Numbered from the stretch's first letter, positions 1 to 11,372 are shown. The stretch: 64,000 bases of DNA from Emydura subglobosa (GCA_007922225.1 ML679954.1:22961003-23025002); one strand, 5' to 3'. The notes: generated from the letters alone by a model not told the origin. A program made the numbers and translations.

Positions 1-635
1 AATAAGTATTTGGCAAATGGTCAGAAGAGATAATACTTGAGGATATGTTTCTTTCCAGTTCCTGAGTGAAATATTCTTGTCCAACACATCCATAAAACCC
101 TTTTCACCTAAAATTGTAAACAAAGCACCAGCAACTATTATGGTTTTTACTACCATGTGGTATAACTTTGCTCTGAAGACACTTAAAACCAACAGTGGAC
201 TCCAGCAACTTGTTTATTCAAGTTTCCAATTGTTTCTGTGCTGGTAGAGCTTTTAGAAATGGGGAGTGTGGGGGGGTGGAATTTTAAGGGGGAAAAGGTT
301 AATGTAGACAAGGTCAAAGTGTTATTTAAAACATTCACTTGTTCCCTTTCCTAATTTGGAATAAAGATTCTAGTGAAACAGCTTTTTTGAAATGATATAG
401 TTATATAATATCATTATGCATTATACTATATAGCTATATAGTGGATTTGACAGCATAACTATATTCTGAATACATCTCTTTAAAGTAGTTTCTTTAAAAT
501 AGAAAAGTTTAGTCCAGTAGTATATTTAATGTTGTGACTTCTACTGGGACTTAATGTTAAAGATTTAACAAACTACTAAATGACTGCAATTATTATGAGT
601 CATAAAACATCTGTACATGATATACCTGGGAAATA
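1..635. other. AT-rich non-coding stretch, nothing recognised
   Basis: No coding frame or familiar repeat is visible. The stretch holds short AT palindromes around 400-450 (alternating ATATAG/CTATAT runs) and ordinary low-complexity sequence. Confidence 0.5.
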
Positions 636-716
636 TCGCAGGGGCTGTTTGAGCAACTGCTGAAGTCAATGGAACATTTCCCACTGATATCAATAGGTGT
701 TGGATCAGATCACTGG
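636..716. repeat. short palindromic module of the CAATGG type
   Basis: The arms face each other around GAAGTCAATGGAACATT and CCCACTGATATCAATAGG. Several more dispersed copies of this module occur in the window (8.3, 10.2, 13.1, 15.9, 17.2, 23.8, 28.4, 33.5 and 41.2 kb). It is probably the core of an old palindromic MITE. I recognise the motif as common in sauropsid genomes but cannot name the family with certainty. Confidence 0.45.
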
Positions 717-717
717 G

Positions 718-824
718 CTGAGATTTTCAAGGGCACCAAGTGAGATAGGCACCAAATTCCTATTACGAGTCAGTAAGAATTGGACACCTAATGATCTTAT
801 GCCCCTTTGAAAATCCTAGCCTTA
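718..824. repeat. palindromic MITE-like element with ATTTTCAA ends
   Basis: The left end reads GAGATTTTCAAGGGCACC and the right end reads CCCCTTTGAAAATCCTAG, which is its inverse with mismatches. GGCACCAAATTCC and AATTGGACACC are matching inner arms. It appears related to the elements at 31.24-32.21 kb and 50.27-50.46 kb. Confidence 0.55.
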
Positions 825-868
825 GTTCAGCCCCCCCTCCCCCTCCCCCCAAAAACATTTTTTTTTTA
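825..868. repeat. C-rich polypyrimidine tract followed by a T run
   Basis: A run of C with a few T (about 830-850) is followed by AAAAA and then a run of ten T. It starts close to the end of the palindromic element at 718-824. Confidence 0.7.
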
Positions 869-1486
869 AAGTTGACCCAGTGAGTTGCTTTCATTATCGG
901 CTGAGATTTATAAAAAGAGAAAATATCTGATTGCTAACCAAAGCACTGGACTAGCTATTGAAAAATACTACTCTAAACCACTTACTCATCATCTTACCTT
1001 TCCTCCTCAGTATATTGGTCCCAATTTTCATGTTCATACTCTAGGGTATTATAATCTGGAAAAGGACTGAGTAAGAACTGTGTGATGTGGCCCTTACAAT
1101 GAGAAAAGATCGAGTTTGTTTCCTGCATAAATAAGGCATGCAAATCACAAACATATCAGTCTGAGAAAGCCAAGTTTAATCTTTAACAGATAACTGTGTT
1201 GTAGAAAGGAGTGATTGTCAAGAGTAGTGACTGATAGAAGGAAATGATTGGCAGAGGAGGGGTTATAGTATTGACCCCTGAAAAGTGCATTTTTTTCCCT
1301 TAGGGGTGTGTATGCTTTAAGATTTCTCTACACAGGGAATAAATCATTGAAAGTTTCCTGAAATATATTGCAAATTCTTTTTTTTGCAGGGAATTTAGTG
1401 TTTGACCATCCCCAGTGCGTCGCAATTAAAAGCTTCCCCTTGACACTAATGTACATATAGTTTAAAACTCTGTAGGCAAGATCCCC
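869..1486. other. non-coding, nothing recognised
   Basis: Only a 61-codon open frame (885-1070, +) is present. It resembles no protein I know and has no coding neighbours, so I treat it as chance. Confidence 0.45.
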
Positions 1487-1556
1487 AGCTGGTGTAAACT
1501 GGGACTTCACTGTTGCTATGCTGATTTACACTAGCTGAGAATCTGGCCCTCTGGCT
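1487..1556. repeat. short palindrome, GCTGGTGTAAA type
   Basis: CAGCTGGTGTAAACTGGGA and TGATTTACACTAGCTGAG are inverted arms, followed by AATCTGGCCC. A similar half is seen at about 48475-48520 (CAGCTGGTATAAATTGGTGT). This is another dispersed palindromic family. Confidence 0.45.
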
Positions 1557-2029
1557 TGTGCAAAAGCAGACAGATCGTAATAAACATGTCAAAAAGTCAT
1601 TGTGTGTTCTTCTGGGATACCAAAGAAGCAGATTAGTCTCAGAATTGTTATTAAAGTAGTAGTTGCGCAAATGCTTAAGCAATAATAACTGATTCTTTAT
1701 ATTTCAATAGCACTCAGAATAGGCTTAATGCTGTGCAGATGAACAGGGAGAAAGAATCCTTCCCTTGAAATGCTTATGTTCTGGAAGGAAGAATATGGAG
1801 GAAGTATGGGTGAATTATATGAATGGTTATGTTATACAATTCCCATTTATATCACAAAAAGATAGCGTGGGGGGATGACAAAAAGCATGTGAACCCAAAC
1901 AAGTTAGATCAATAAAACTGTGTCAGCTAGGTCAGAGAGGCATTCTAGGTAAAGGGCAGCACTCTATCATGAGTGGGATCAGCATTTGTCTCCTGAGGAC
2001 TTCAGATAATAATTAATAACACCTAGTAC

Positions 2030-2215
2030 TTTTTATCCATCGGTCTCAAAATGCATTCTAATGGTGTGTAGCTATGGTATGCCTCATTTCCCTTGTCTGC
2101 AAAGGTGCAATGAGGATAAGTGGCTTCATCAAGGTCACACAATGAATCAATGGCAAAGATGGGAGCAGAGTCCAGGTCTCCTGATCCCCAGTCCTGGGGA
2201 GAAGGAGCTCTTCCT
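2030..2215 (-). mobile_element. MIR-like SINE, antisense
   Basis: Read on the plus strand, the segment has the antisense order of a MIR core: a TTTCCC...TCTGCAAA-like piece, then TCAAGGTCACACAATGAATC, then AGGTCTCCTGATCCCCAGTC. The match is to the known MIR layout from memory. The ends are diffuse and divergence is high, as expected for an old amniote SINE. Confidence 0.6.
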
Positions 2216-3269
2216 ATTACTCTTGGAAATTCTCTGACTGAGGTTTGGAGTTGTGCTGTTAGGCTGTAGAAGGAGCTGCATCTAGTCCTGTTTGGCAGGG
2301 AAGGGTCACTGCAACAGAAGCATTTGTAGTTGTGGGTGATAAGTGAGTGAATCCCAGAAGGAGACATTTTTCGTACAGTATTAGAAGACATATAAAGCAA
2401 AATGCTCAGTGTTTGACGATACAGCCATCTTGCTTCCTGAGTAAGCATTCGGTACAATAGGATGTAGTGGTTGCTATGGTAACCAAATTTTACTGAGCAG
2501 CAGGTAAATTGCAGGTTTCAAACTTGTGACTGTAACTTGTTAGCAGACTTATTCACCCTCTGTTTTATTGTCTCGCTCTTATTTTCAATCATTACAATGG
2601 AGCTTGTAAAGAGCACTTGTAAAAAGAGCACAGTAAAACAATTGATGAAACATGGGTTCAACAATTCATATACATAGGTACAATGGATTCTGCAGCAAAC
2701 TAATGAATAATAACTAATAATAACGCTTTTCCCTGCTGTAGCATTTTTCATCAGAGGAACTCAAAGAGCTTTGTAAATATCAATTAAGCCGAAAACACCC
2801 TGATAAGCATCTTTCTTTTTCTGTCTGTAACAGATATTAATTTTTGGATTACAGTGACCCCCAAACTGAAATTCAAGAGGAATGAAAAAAACATTATTTA
2901 TATTATCTTGAGGACAGTTGTGGAGGCATGTACCGCAGGGCTGCTTCCTACCCAATCCTTTGATTTGTTCTTGACCCTATCACTCCAAGAAACTAACTCT
3001 AGAGGCCATTGAATTGATTGCTATTATTTGATGTTACATTGAATAAAATTTGCACTTGCCACTGGAGTCCAGTATACATCAAAACATTCTTGGGTCTGCA
3101 TTATGTGTGCTCATCCCAACCTCAGTTTTACCAAGGCACAGTTCTTTTATAATAATTTGGTGACAGTAGTTACTCTCGTTACTAAAGTTAATATATTAAG
3201 TAAATATATGTTAGTAGTGAAATGATTTTATTTTGAGAAAGTATGTCCCAAAATATTATAAAGAAGCAG
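2216..3269. other. non-coding, nothing recognised
   Basis: Several 60-80 codon reverse frames are present but none has a recognisable domain. The sequence is AT-rich without obvious repeats. Confidence 0.4.
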
Positions 3270-3484
3270 TATAATGTAGTGTATAGAGTATAGGTCTGGG
3301 GTCCTGACATGTAATTCTGTTGGCAAATAACTCACAGAATGGCTCTGGACAAATGTTTTGACCTCACTACCTTCATTTCCCTATCTGAAAAAAGGGAGAT
3401 GATAAATACATACTTCACAGGATTGCTGTTAGGATTAAATCAGTCAGTGTTTGTACACTAATTTTAAAAACAACATATAGTGCT
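3270..3484 (+). mobile_element. MIR-like SINE, sense
   Basis: The segment follows MIR core order: GGTCTGGGGTCCTGACATG, then TTGACCTCACTACCTTCATT, then a TTTCCCTATCTGAAAAAAGG block and CAGGATTGCTGTTAGGATTA. These correspond to the conserved core and 3' part of MIR known from amniotes. It lies directly upstream of the CR1 copy. Confidence 0.65.
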
Positions 3485-3496
3485 ACACAAATATAC

Positions 3497-4824
3497 CACA
3501 GGACTGGAAAAGAGGAAATATAGTACCTATCTATAAAAAAGGGAGTAAGGATAACAGAGGGAATGATATACCAGTCAGCTTAATTTTGGTACCCAGAAAG
3601 ATAATGGATAATGTAAGCACATAGAAGAGGAGGTGTTGAGTATCACACAACATGGATTTGTCAAGAACATGTAATGTCAAACCAAACTAATAACAAGCCT
3701 TGTGCATGGGAGAAAGCAGTAGTTGTGATATATCTTGGTTTTATTAAAGCTTTTGATACTGTCTCTCATGACCTTCTCATAAACAAACTAGGGAAATATA
3801 GTCTAGATGGACCTTCTATAAAATGGATGCACAACTGGTTGGAAAACCATACTCCGAGACCAGTTATCAGTGTTTCACAGTCAAGTTGGAAGGACATATT
3901 AAGTGGTTTCACAGAGATCTGTCCTGGATCTGGTTCTATTCAATATTTTCATAAATGATTTGGATAATAGCATAGAAAGTACACTTATAAAGTCTGCCGA
4001 TGATACCAATCTGGGAGGGGTTGAAAGTGCTTTGGAGGACAGGATTAGAATTCAAAATGATCTGGATAAATGGTCTGAAATAAATGGAATGTAATTTAAC
4101 AAGGACAAATTCAAAATACTGAATTTAGGAGGGAATAACCAATTGCATAAATATAAAATGCAGATTACAGTGGATCACAAACTAAATATGAGTCAACAAT
4201 GTATTACTATTGAAAAAATCTCAACCACTGGGGTGTACTAGCAGTCATTTTGTAAGCAAGATACGAGAAGTAATTCTTCCATTCTACTCAATTCTGATAA
4301 GGCCTCAGTTGAAGTATTCTTTCAGTTCTGGACACCACACTTCAGTAAAGATGTGGACAAATTAGAGGAAGTCCAGAGGAGACCAACAGAACTGATTAAA
4401 GGTCTAGAAAATATAACCTATGAGGAAAGATTGAAAAAGCTTTGGTTTTTTTAGTCTCAAGACGAAAGGTCTGAGAGGTGACATAACAGTTATCAAGTAT
4501 ATAAAAGATTGTTATAAAGAGGAGGGTGATAAATTGTTGTTCTTATCCACTAAGGACAGGACAAGAAGCAATGGGTTTAAACTGCAGAAAGGGAGATTTA
4601 GGTTAGACACAAAGAAAAACTTCCTAAGTGTAAAGGAAGTCAAGCACTGGAACAAATTACTTCATGAGGTTGTGGAGTCTCTTTCAGTGGAGGTTTTGAA
4701 GAACAGGTTAGACAGGTTAGAACCTGTCAGAGATGGTCTAGCTTATACTTAGTCTTGCCTTAGTGCAGAGGACAGTACTAAATGACCTGCTGATGTGTCT
4801 TACAGTCCTGCATTCTATGATTAT
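3497..4824 (+). mobile_element. CR1 LINE, 5'-truncated and decayed
   Basis: This is the 3' part of a chicken-repeat-1 type non-LTR retrotransposon. It starts inside the reverse-transcriptase domain and runs to the end of ORF2, with a terminal ATTCTATGAT-type motif at about 4811-4820, the usual CR1 3' tail. The reading frame is broken by several stops and frameshifts. The C-terminal sequence differs from the copy at 39.9 kb, so the two belong to different CR1 subfamilies. A palindromic MITE begins within a few bases of the 3' end. Confidence 0.85.
3500..4752 (+). pseudogene. CR1 ORF2 reverse-transcriptase remnant
   Basis: CR1 ORF2 is an APE endonuclease plus reverse transcriptase. Only the RT and C-terminal part remain. 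About 3500-3600 encodes the fingers motif (PIYKKGSKDN...PVSLI). The frame at 3674-3958 carries RT motif A as GFIKAFDTVSHDLL, where the first aspartate of the usual DFxKAFD motif has become glycine. After a frameshift, the frame at 3903-4094 has NIFINDL and SADD at about 3993-4004, where CR1 normally has FADD. The frame at 4534-4752 carries the conserved C-terminal stretch (FRLDTKKNFL...HWNKL). The lost motif A residue, frameshifts and stops show that it is dead. Confidence 0.85.
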
Positions 4825-4827
4825 CTT

Positions 4828-5058
4828 ACAGCATGTCTACCCTGCCTCATAGTTTGGATTATGCTACAAAATGTGCATCAAAGTGCTATGCTGCAACTCC
4901 CACATGTGGATGCTGCAGGTGTGAATTTAAAGGTCCCGAGTTTGATGCAAATTTTAAATTTGGGCCAACAGTATCTGCACAGGAGAGTTACAGCATTAGT
5001 GCGCACTGCAGTTCATATCCTCTTAGTCCAAACTATGGGGTAGCGTAGACATGCCCTT
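4828..5058. mobile_element. palindromic MITE with GCATGTCTAC ends
   Basis: The terminal inverted repeats are clear. The left end reads GCATGTCTACCCTGCCTCAT and continues AGTTTGG; the right end is the inverse of GCATGTCTACGCTACCCCAT plus AGTTTGG. Inner arms also pair (GTGCTATGCTGCAACTC with GAGTTACAGCATTAGTGC), so the whole unit is an imperfect palindrome of about 230 bp. There is no coding capacity, so it would be a non-autonomous DNA transposon. The superfamily is uncertain, and Harbinger-like is one possibility. Confidence 0.75.
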
Positions 5059-5089
5059 GGACTGTGATTTAGACATTTGTTGATTATCA

Positions 5090-6126
5090 CTGTGACATAC
5101 CAGGGTAAAATCCAGACTAATGAGCAACAGTGTCACCCTGGCCCTTCATCCTTGGGTGCTTTACAACACCTTGCTGAAGTAGTTCCCCCTGGGCCAATCA
5201 CAAACACCCTCCTAGCATGCAAGCCACAACCTGAGTGTCTGTGTGTAACTGCAGCCTGCCAGTCACAGGTTACATTCTTGCTCTGACCAGCCTTCTGGGC
5301 AATACAAGTTACATTAGATCCATTATTTCTTTAAAAGAATAATACGCAAACAACTTGTCACCCCAAATGGAGTTTCTCAGACACTTCAATTTAAACACAT
5401 TGGATTAGATAAAATAATAAAACAAGTCTATTAACTATAAAGAAATTAGATTTTAAGTGAGTACAAGTAATGAGGCATAAACATTAGAAATGGTTACAAG
5501 AAAACAAAGATAAGACATTTACTATTACCTAATTTAACAAACTATATCAGATTAAAGCAAAATTTCTCACCACATGCTTTCAGCAATCTTACTTACCAAA
5601 CCCTGCAGGTCAGGATCCCTTCTCCCAGAATCCAACGAAGGCTTCCCGTGTTGCTTCTGGTGCATTGAATGTGATGGGCTGGAAGAGAGAGGGGGCATGC
5701 CTTGGAGTATCTGCCCCTTATTTTTATAGTTCTGTCTCTCCTTTGAGGAGCATTTCCAGCTGGGAGCAATGTGACAGGCAGTCTGTGTGGAAGGGAACTC
5801 CATGCTGTTTCTTTCCTTGTCTGACTAAGCTTCCTTTGTTTCCCTTCCTTCAAGGTAACTCTGCTTACTGCTTAAATTCAAATCAAGCAGAGCACACTTT
5901 CCCTTGTTTAGGACAGACCTGTTTGCCAGCTTCTATTTGGAACGTGTGTTAACAACAACATACTGGGGTATCCTATAACTCCACATACAGTATTGCCACA
6001 CATTTTACCAGGGCAATAATGACCAGGAAATTATGAGTTTTCAGATGGCACCTCACAAGCCATACTTTGTACAAAGATTATTACTAGAGTTTGTAGAGTG
6101 TGAACATGGGGGTATGTTCTGTCACA
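5090..6126 (-). mobile_element. solo LTR (family 1), reverse orientation
   Basis: On the minus strand the unit begins TGTGACAG at 6126 and ends near ...TATGTCACAG at 5090. It has a TATA box (ACTATAAAAATA) about 400 bp in and, further down, a degraded polyadenylation signal (AATAGA) in the region where the sister copy at 56.6 kb has AATAAA. The same 4 bases, ATCA, flank both sides (5086-5089 and 6127-6130), which fits a target-site duplication. No internal retroviral coding sequence is present, so it is a solo LTR. Whether it is ERV- or Gypsy-type cannot be decided from the LTR alone. Confidence 0.65.
5719..5730 (-). promoter_or_regulatory. TATA box of the 5.1-kb LTR
   Basis: The reverse complement reads ACTATAAAAATA. 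It lies upstream, in LTR orientation, of the degraded poly(A) signal, as expected for an LTR U3/R arrangement. Confidence 0.5.
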
Positions 6127-6130
6127 ATCA

Positions 6131-8297
6131 TATTAATTTTTGGTATTAGGGCAGGTTGATGCTGGAACAGTTCCCCAAAAGATGTGATTTTGGTTAGCTC
6201 AGTCTCTACAACTTCTATAGTGACTTCATTTTTCTGGGCTCATTTTATTTAACTAGATGAATGCAACATCTGATTGTTTCTCAGCGTAAAGTAAAATCTC
6301 ATCATGCATATTTCACAGAGGCTATTTTCTTCAACTCTTTCTGATTCCTATTTTATGTGGCCATTCTTCAGCCCATCTCCTCTTCAAACTCTATGTCCCA
6401 AGATAGTTCTCCTCTCTGATGTTTGTCTTAACTGTTGTCTCTGAACATTTTTGTAGTAGCTTTTCAGTTGCAGAGATGGATTGGTGCAGTCTTTACTAGT
6501 CTGACCTGGTGAAAAGAAAATGTCTAAACTGAATTTATTTATAGAAAACTGTTTCATCCAGTTTGTACTGTTATTCCACAGAGTCAAATGATATCAGCTC
6601 AAGTAAAGACAACTATATGGACCATTGGACAACCTGCATGCCCTTGTTCAAAGTTGTGTGAAAATCAGTGGTTTGGCAAATGATTTTTTTTCTGGTTTCA
6701 GTTCATATGGGTTCTCAACCTCTGAGTTTCACTTTGAATGTAATGTTCAGGTTCAATCTGAAGAATTGAAAATAAAATTCAACCAGCACTGTGGGAGGGA
6801 TACATGTGAGGGTAGGGGTGAAAGCTGAGGTGGGTTTCAAGCAGCTCATTTTCTTGAAGATTATTTCTGTCCTTTTATGGGAAAGAATTTAATAGGGTGG
6901 AAATAAATTGGTTTCCATAGAATGTAGTAGAGGTCTATATTGACTACTCTACTAGCATATAAGGACTTGAGAGAATGAGATTCATTCTATAGTGTTTTTT
7001 TAACCATCCCAGGAAATTCTATAGCAGTGATAAAATTGTTCATAATATTCTAAAAACCTATAGAAAAATTATCATTTAAAAAAATTCCATAGGACTTTCC
7101 CATAAGAGGTTGCTTAGGGACACATAGAGACCAGCAAAGCTCTTTGCATCCTCCTCGAGAGGAGACTGGAGTTAGGAAATCATGACATTTATGGGAACCA
7201 TAACTAATGGAATACCTGACCCCTGTGACCAACTTACTATACGAAAAGACAGTTACACTTGTTAAAGACTTTATACAATTTACAAATATTTTATTAAAAC
7301 CAAAAAGATGGACCCAAGCCACATAGTTCAGATATGGATCTGAGCTTCCCCCAAAGTTTGGGATATTTGGATCCCAGAACTTTGGTCAGCCCATTGTATA
7401 TATATAGCATCTGGGTATAAAGTTTAGATTGGATCAAAACTCCCTCAAACTTTGGGATTGTTCAGATGCAGGGTTTTGGTTCAGGCCCATCTCTAACTAA
7501 AAGAAAATGTTTTGGATAGGTAAAGGAGAATTTGAAAACCAATGAAAGAAAGGGTCTGGAGATTTGAAAACCCTGGCATTCTTTATTCCTTTGAATCTAG
7601 TCTTAGGACAGGCACAATTAACATAGTCAAAGAGGAGGACACAATTGATGTGTGGAATGTACTGAAAGAAGTGCATATTTGTTCTCATTGTGGTCACTTT
7701 CATACAAGCATAACAATTCATGGGCCATTTCCCTTTATAGTTTTAAATATTCTAGGGGTATTAAAGCAATAAAGAAAACATAACTTATCTATATAACATT
7801 TGTTACATCTATTTTCAACCTATGTGCATTAATACTGACCTGTGTCTGAATGAAGTTACTCCCACTTCTATGACACATGAAAACACAAAACATTTGAAAG
7901 TCAAAACCCTAAAAATATCTAATACACTTGTCTACAGAATGTTATTGCTTTTTACAATTTTTAAACTGAATCTAGTACTTACATAAATGGAGGTTTTGGA
8001 TGCTTCCAAAAATAATAGTAATAATGATAAAAGATGCTAGGCTGACAGCTCTGAATATTTATCCTTGATTTATCCAAATACAGGTAGAACAACACCTGGC
8101 TGAGAGGGATTCCCCACATTGCACTGCCAATGTTAGTTTCATACCTTAATTGTATTTCATAATTGATGCCAGTACAGAACAGTTCCTGACTAGACTCAGA
8201 ATGGAAAAAATCCTGTTGAGAACAAAAATGGTAACTAGTTAACAGGAGTCGGAACCAGTTTTCTGAGGAATGGAGTTCCATGTTTTGTTTTGTTTTT
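6131..8297. other. non-coding AT-rich DNA with one weak internal repeat
   Basis: No gene is seen. At 7325-7490 two similar segments around CAAAGTTTGGGATATTTGGATC and CAAACTTTGGGATTG occur, each followed by a CAGAAC- or CAGGG-type block. They look like an old short duplicated repeat. The remainder shows nothing I can name. Confidence 0.4.
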
Positions 8298-8425
8298 AAG
8301 GCCCCAATTTTACGAAGACTTCTGTACTTAATTTTATGCACTAGGAGTAGATTCTTTCACTTCAATAGACAGCTCACCAATAGAAAACTAAGCACCTTTG
8401 TTAAGTCTCTGCTTGGGGCCCAAAC
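8298..8425. repeat. palindromic repeat of the CAATGG/GGGGCC type
   Basis: It starts AAGGCCCCAATTTTACG and ends TGCTTGGGGCCC. Inner arms (TACTTAATTTTATGCAC and AAAACTAAGCACCTTTGT) face a core with CACTTCAATAGAC. The layout is the same as the copies at 10.2 and 15.9 kb. Confidence 0.5.
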
Positions 8426-9616
8426 GTATCATATAAGCTATTGTAGACATAGATATGTTGCTATTTTAAATATTTCACTTTCAGTTTCTAAAAATACTGT
8501 ATAATTAGCTGCCTCAGATATTTCCCCTGCAGTACATGGCTTCATACCGAGAAAGCTAATTTAAATCTAGCTTGAATAAAAACTCACAAGCTTCTTTATA
8601 AAACCATAAAAGCCCCCAAACAGAGCTTCGGTTGGGGGTAGTAATGTCCTGAAATGGCTTCTGACATTCAGAAATTAGATACATGTTTTAACTGAATTTT
8701 GCAGTTCCAATGGTAGATTTTAATAAATATATCTTACTTTAAATTTCACCAACCTTATTTAGATTAAAAGTAGGAGGTATTTTTAAAACCTGTCTCTCAA
8801 TAACTTATGTAAGATTTTTACTACATTATCTTTGCACAGTTTTAAATATGTTTAAAAGGAAAAATGGCTCCTTTCACAGCATTCTCAGGAGGATCATAAA
8901 TATGCATTTCTAAACTACAAATTTTATTGCTTAAGAAATAATTGTTTAAAAAAATTATGCGGATCATCAGAGGCAGGTGCTTCTTGCATAGAGAACAACA
9001 GTTGTATTTCAAATAGATGTATATTTAGAAGCCAAAGTTATGTATGTAACCATTCAGCTAATGATTTACACTTTTAGCCATTTCCCAAGATTTTTATGAG
9101 CATATAGGATAATATAACATTTGTTCATATCACATAGTTTAAATTTATTATTGCATTTGAAGTACCTAAACAGAGCCATCTTTCATCATTTACATTCATG
9201 ATGCAGGTTTCATCACCTCATTATTAGTATGGATTACTTAGCCTGTCCCAATAGAATGCTGAGGCTAGAACATGAATTAAATCCTACGGCATTCTCTTTC
9301 AAGTATAGGATCCCTGGGTTAATCTCTACATGAAACAGTTTGGTTACCAAATGGAAGAGTTGCCATGTGGGTTAAGGCTGGCAAAGTCAATATATTTTAG
9401 GGAATTTAGTATGACACACTCTTCAGAAGTAACTTCATAAGAAATCTGTGTGGTCTACAATAATCTAATGATTCTGAATTCTTTGATGTCTAACTGGAGC
9501 ATGGCTTTATATTGTATTTTTTGTGTGTGTTTGTTTAGTGGCAAACCAACGGCCCATAGAAACTGAACAAAATCCTTGTGGGTTTTTGTTATTGGAGATA
9601 AGCAGACCGGAGAAAA
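8426..9616. other. non-coding, nothing recognised
   Basis: AT-rich sequence without long frames or obvious repeats. Confidence 0.4.
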
Positions 9617-9760
9617 GATACAGAGGGGTATTCGTGTTAGTCTGTATACAGCAAAAACAATGAGAGTCCTGTAGCACCTTAAAGACTAACAAATTTCTGC
9701 AGGCATAAGCTTTCGTGGGCTGCAACCCACTTTGTCAGATGCATGAAATGGAAATCATAG
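9617..9760. repeat. interspersed repeat terminus (GTGTTAGTCTGTAT...CTTTCGTGGGC)
   Basis: The blocks GTATTCGTGTTAGTCTGTAT, CACCTTAAAGACTAACAAAT, CATAAGCTTTCGTGGGCTGC and AACCCACTTTGTCAGATGCA appear in the order of a very common turtle/crocodilian repeat known to me from memory. GTGGGCTGCAACCCAC is a local palindrome. In full-length members I recall the same sequence inverted at the other end, which suggests a DNA-transposon relative. The other end is not visible here. Confidence 0.55.
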
Positions 9761-10185
9761 ATAGGAGGTGTGTATATATATACATCCAAAGGTAATAAAC
9801 AATGGGGAGGGCAAGTGCTGGAAAGAAAAGCCAGTCTGGAAAGAAAAGCCATCATATGTGACTCAGATGACCAATCACACACACTACATACTGAATTTGA
9901 ATATCCAATACACCAAGGAATATCTGTATACACAGTTTGTGAAACCCACATTGGTTGAAATATGTTTCTTGGAAATATTTGTTTAATGAATAAAAAAAAT
10001 TGGGAAAATATTAATCAGGTGATGGACAAATCCCTGAACAGAGAAGAGGGTTAAGTTGTCTTAATTAGTATTCTGACCATCTCTATTAAATACAAAAGCA
10101 TTCTAACCTAACCCTTCGCCACTACTGAAAGATAAGTCATTACTAGCAAGTGTCTTCAGATGAAAGAAACAGAAATAAGTCTCCA

Positions 10186-10310
10186 GTCCTGAAAAGACGT
10201 AAGCAGGTGCTTGTGTTTAAGCACCATGAGTAGTCCCACTGAAGTGAATGGGAATCACTCATACAGCAAGTTAAGTGCATGTATTGCAGGACTGAGACCT
10301 AAAATTGTAA
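10186..10310. repeat. palindromic repeat of the CAATGG type
   Basis: The centre is AGTAGTCCCACTGAAGTGAA followed by TGGGAATCACTC. The flanking arms carry GTGTTTAAGCACC and AAGTTAAGTGCATG. Confidence 0.5.
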
Positions 10311-11226
10311 ACAATAATATTTGTATTGAAGTATAACCAAGGGACCCCTTTAATGACTGGGATCCCATTGTGTTAGCCACTGCACAGACATATTTAACAC
10401 AAAGAACTCCTTGTCTCTCAGAGATTTCAGTCTAAATGTATGATGAAAGACAAGTGAAGAAAAATAAGTAGATGTGGGGAAGACAAGATAAGAGTGAAGT
10501 GATCATATTTGGTACAATAAGCAGTCACAGCATGCCCACAGTTAAGCACTATGTAACAATGGTATTATATTTTCATTATATTGTATTTTATTAATGCCCA
10601 TTGCAGATGTGCTATCTGGATTCCTGACTGAGCTGACACCTTTCATTCTGCTGCTGGTATATGTCAACTAGCATTTAAACATTCTCTAGGTTTTAGTGAT
10701 AAAGTGCTATAGCACAAGGATTTTGTAAAGGCTGTAAAATATACTTTCATTCTTGTGCAAGCCTGTTCATCATTATACCTTTTTTTTAGGCTTTTACAGT
10801 ACAGAGCTCAGGGCTTGAAACATGAGACTTTAATATGACACTGCTTCACTGTGGAAAAGTCTGTATGAAAGTTCAGGTGTAAGAAAAGTTTGATCTTTGA
10901 TTACCCTAACCAGTCACATTTGTCTGCTAGCTTTAAAGATTCTTTTAATCATAGGTCATAGAGTCTTTGATGTGCTTGGCTAGCTTTCATCCCTCTTCCA
11001 AAATCCTTTTCTGTGTCTTCCTTAAATGCCAAAAACGTAATTCAGTGCTATTGTAACTGGAAATAATAAAATCTACACTTTAGACATTTTCTCTTTGTGT
11101 ACTAAGAAACATGGTTTTTACAATTTTGAAATCAGATTCTCTAGTTCCAATTCTACCTGTAGATAGTATAAACAATGACCCAGTTCTGGTTGCTCAACTG
11201 AGGATTAATAATTGGCACCTTTAAAA

Positions 11227-11230
<4 letters not shown>
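10311..11230. other. non-coding, one old SINE-tail-like segment
   Basis: 10360-10440 resembles the diffuse repeat better seen at 30.3 kb (AACTCCTTGTCTCTCAGAG then TTTCAGTCTAAATG). The remainder shows nothing recognisable. Confidence 0.35.

Positions 11231-11260
<30 letters not shown>
11231..11260. repeat. (TA)15 microsatellite
   Basis: Thirty bases of pure alternating TA follow an A run. Confidence 0.97.
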
Positions 11261-11263
<3 letters not shown>

Positions 11264-11292
11264 CCCGGACTGTGGATCTTTATATTTTGCTA

Positions 11293-11295
<3 letters not shown>

Positions 11296-11372
<77 letters not shown>
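11296..11372. repeat. (TG)38 microsatellite
   Basis: About 77 bases of uninterrupted TG/GT lie 35 bp downstream of the TA tract. The apparent Cys/Val-repeat frame across it is an artefact of the dinucleotide. Confidence 0.98.

Noticed and set aside
5090..6126. Full-length endogenous retrovirus
   Set aside because: Only a single LTR-like unit is present, with no gag, pol or env sequence adjoining it.
7979..8341. 120-codon reverse frame with Tyr-rich end
   Set aside because: The Tyr run comes from an ATAATAATA-type stretch. No domain is seen and part overlaps a palindromic repeat.
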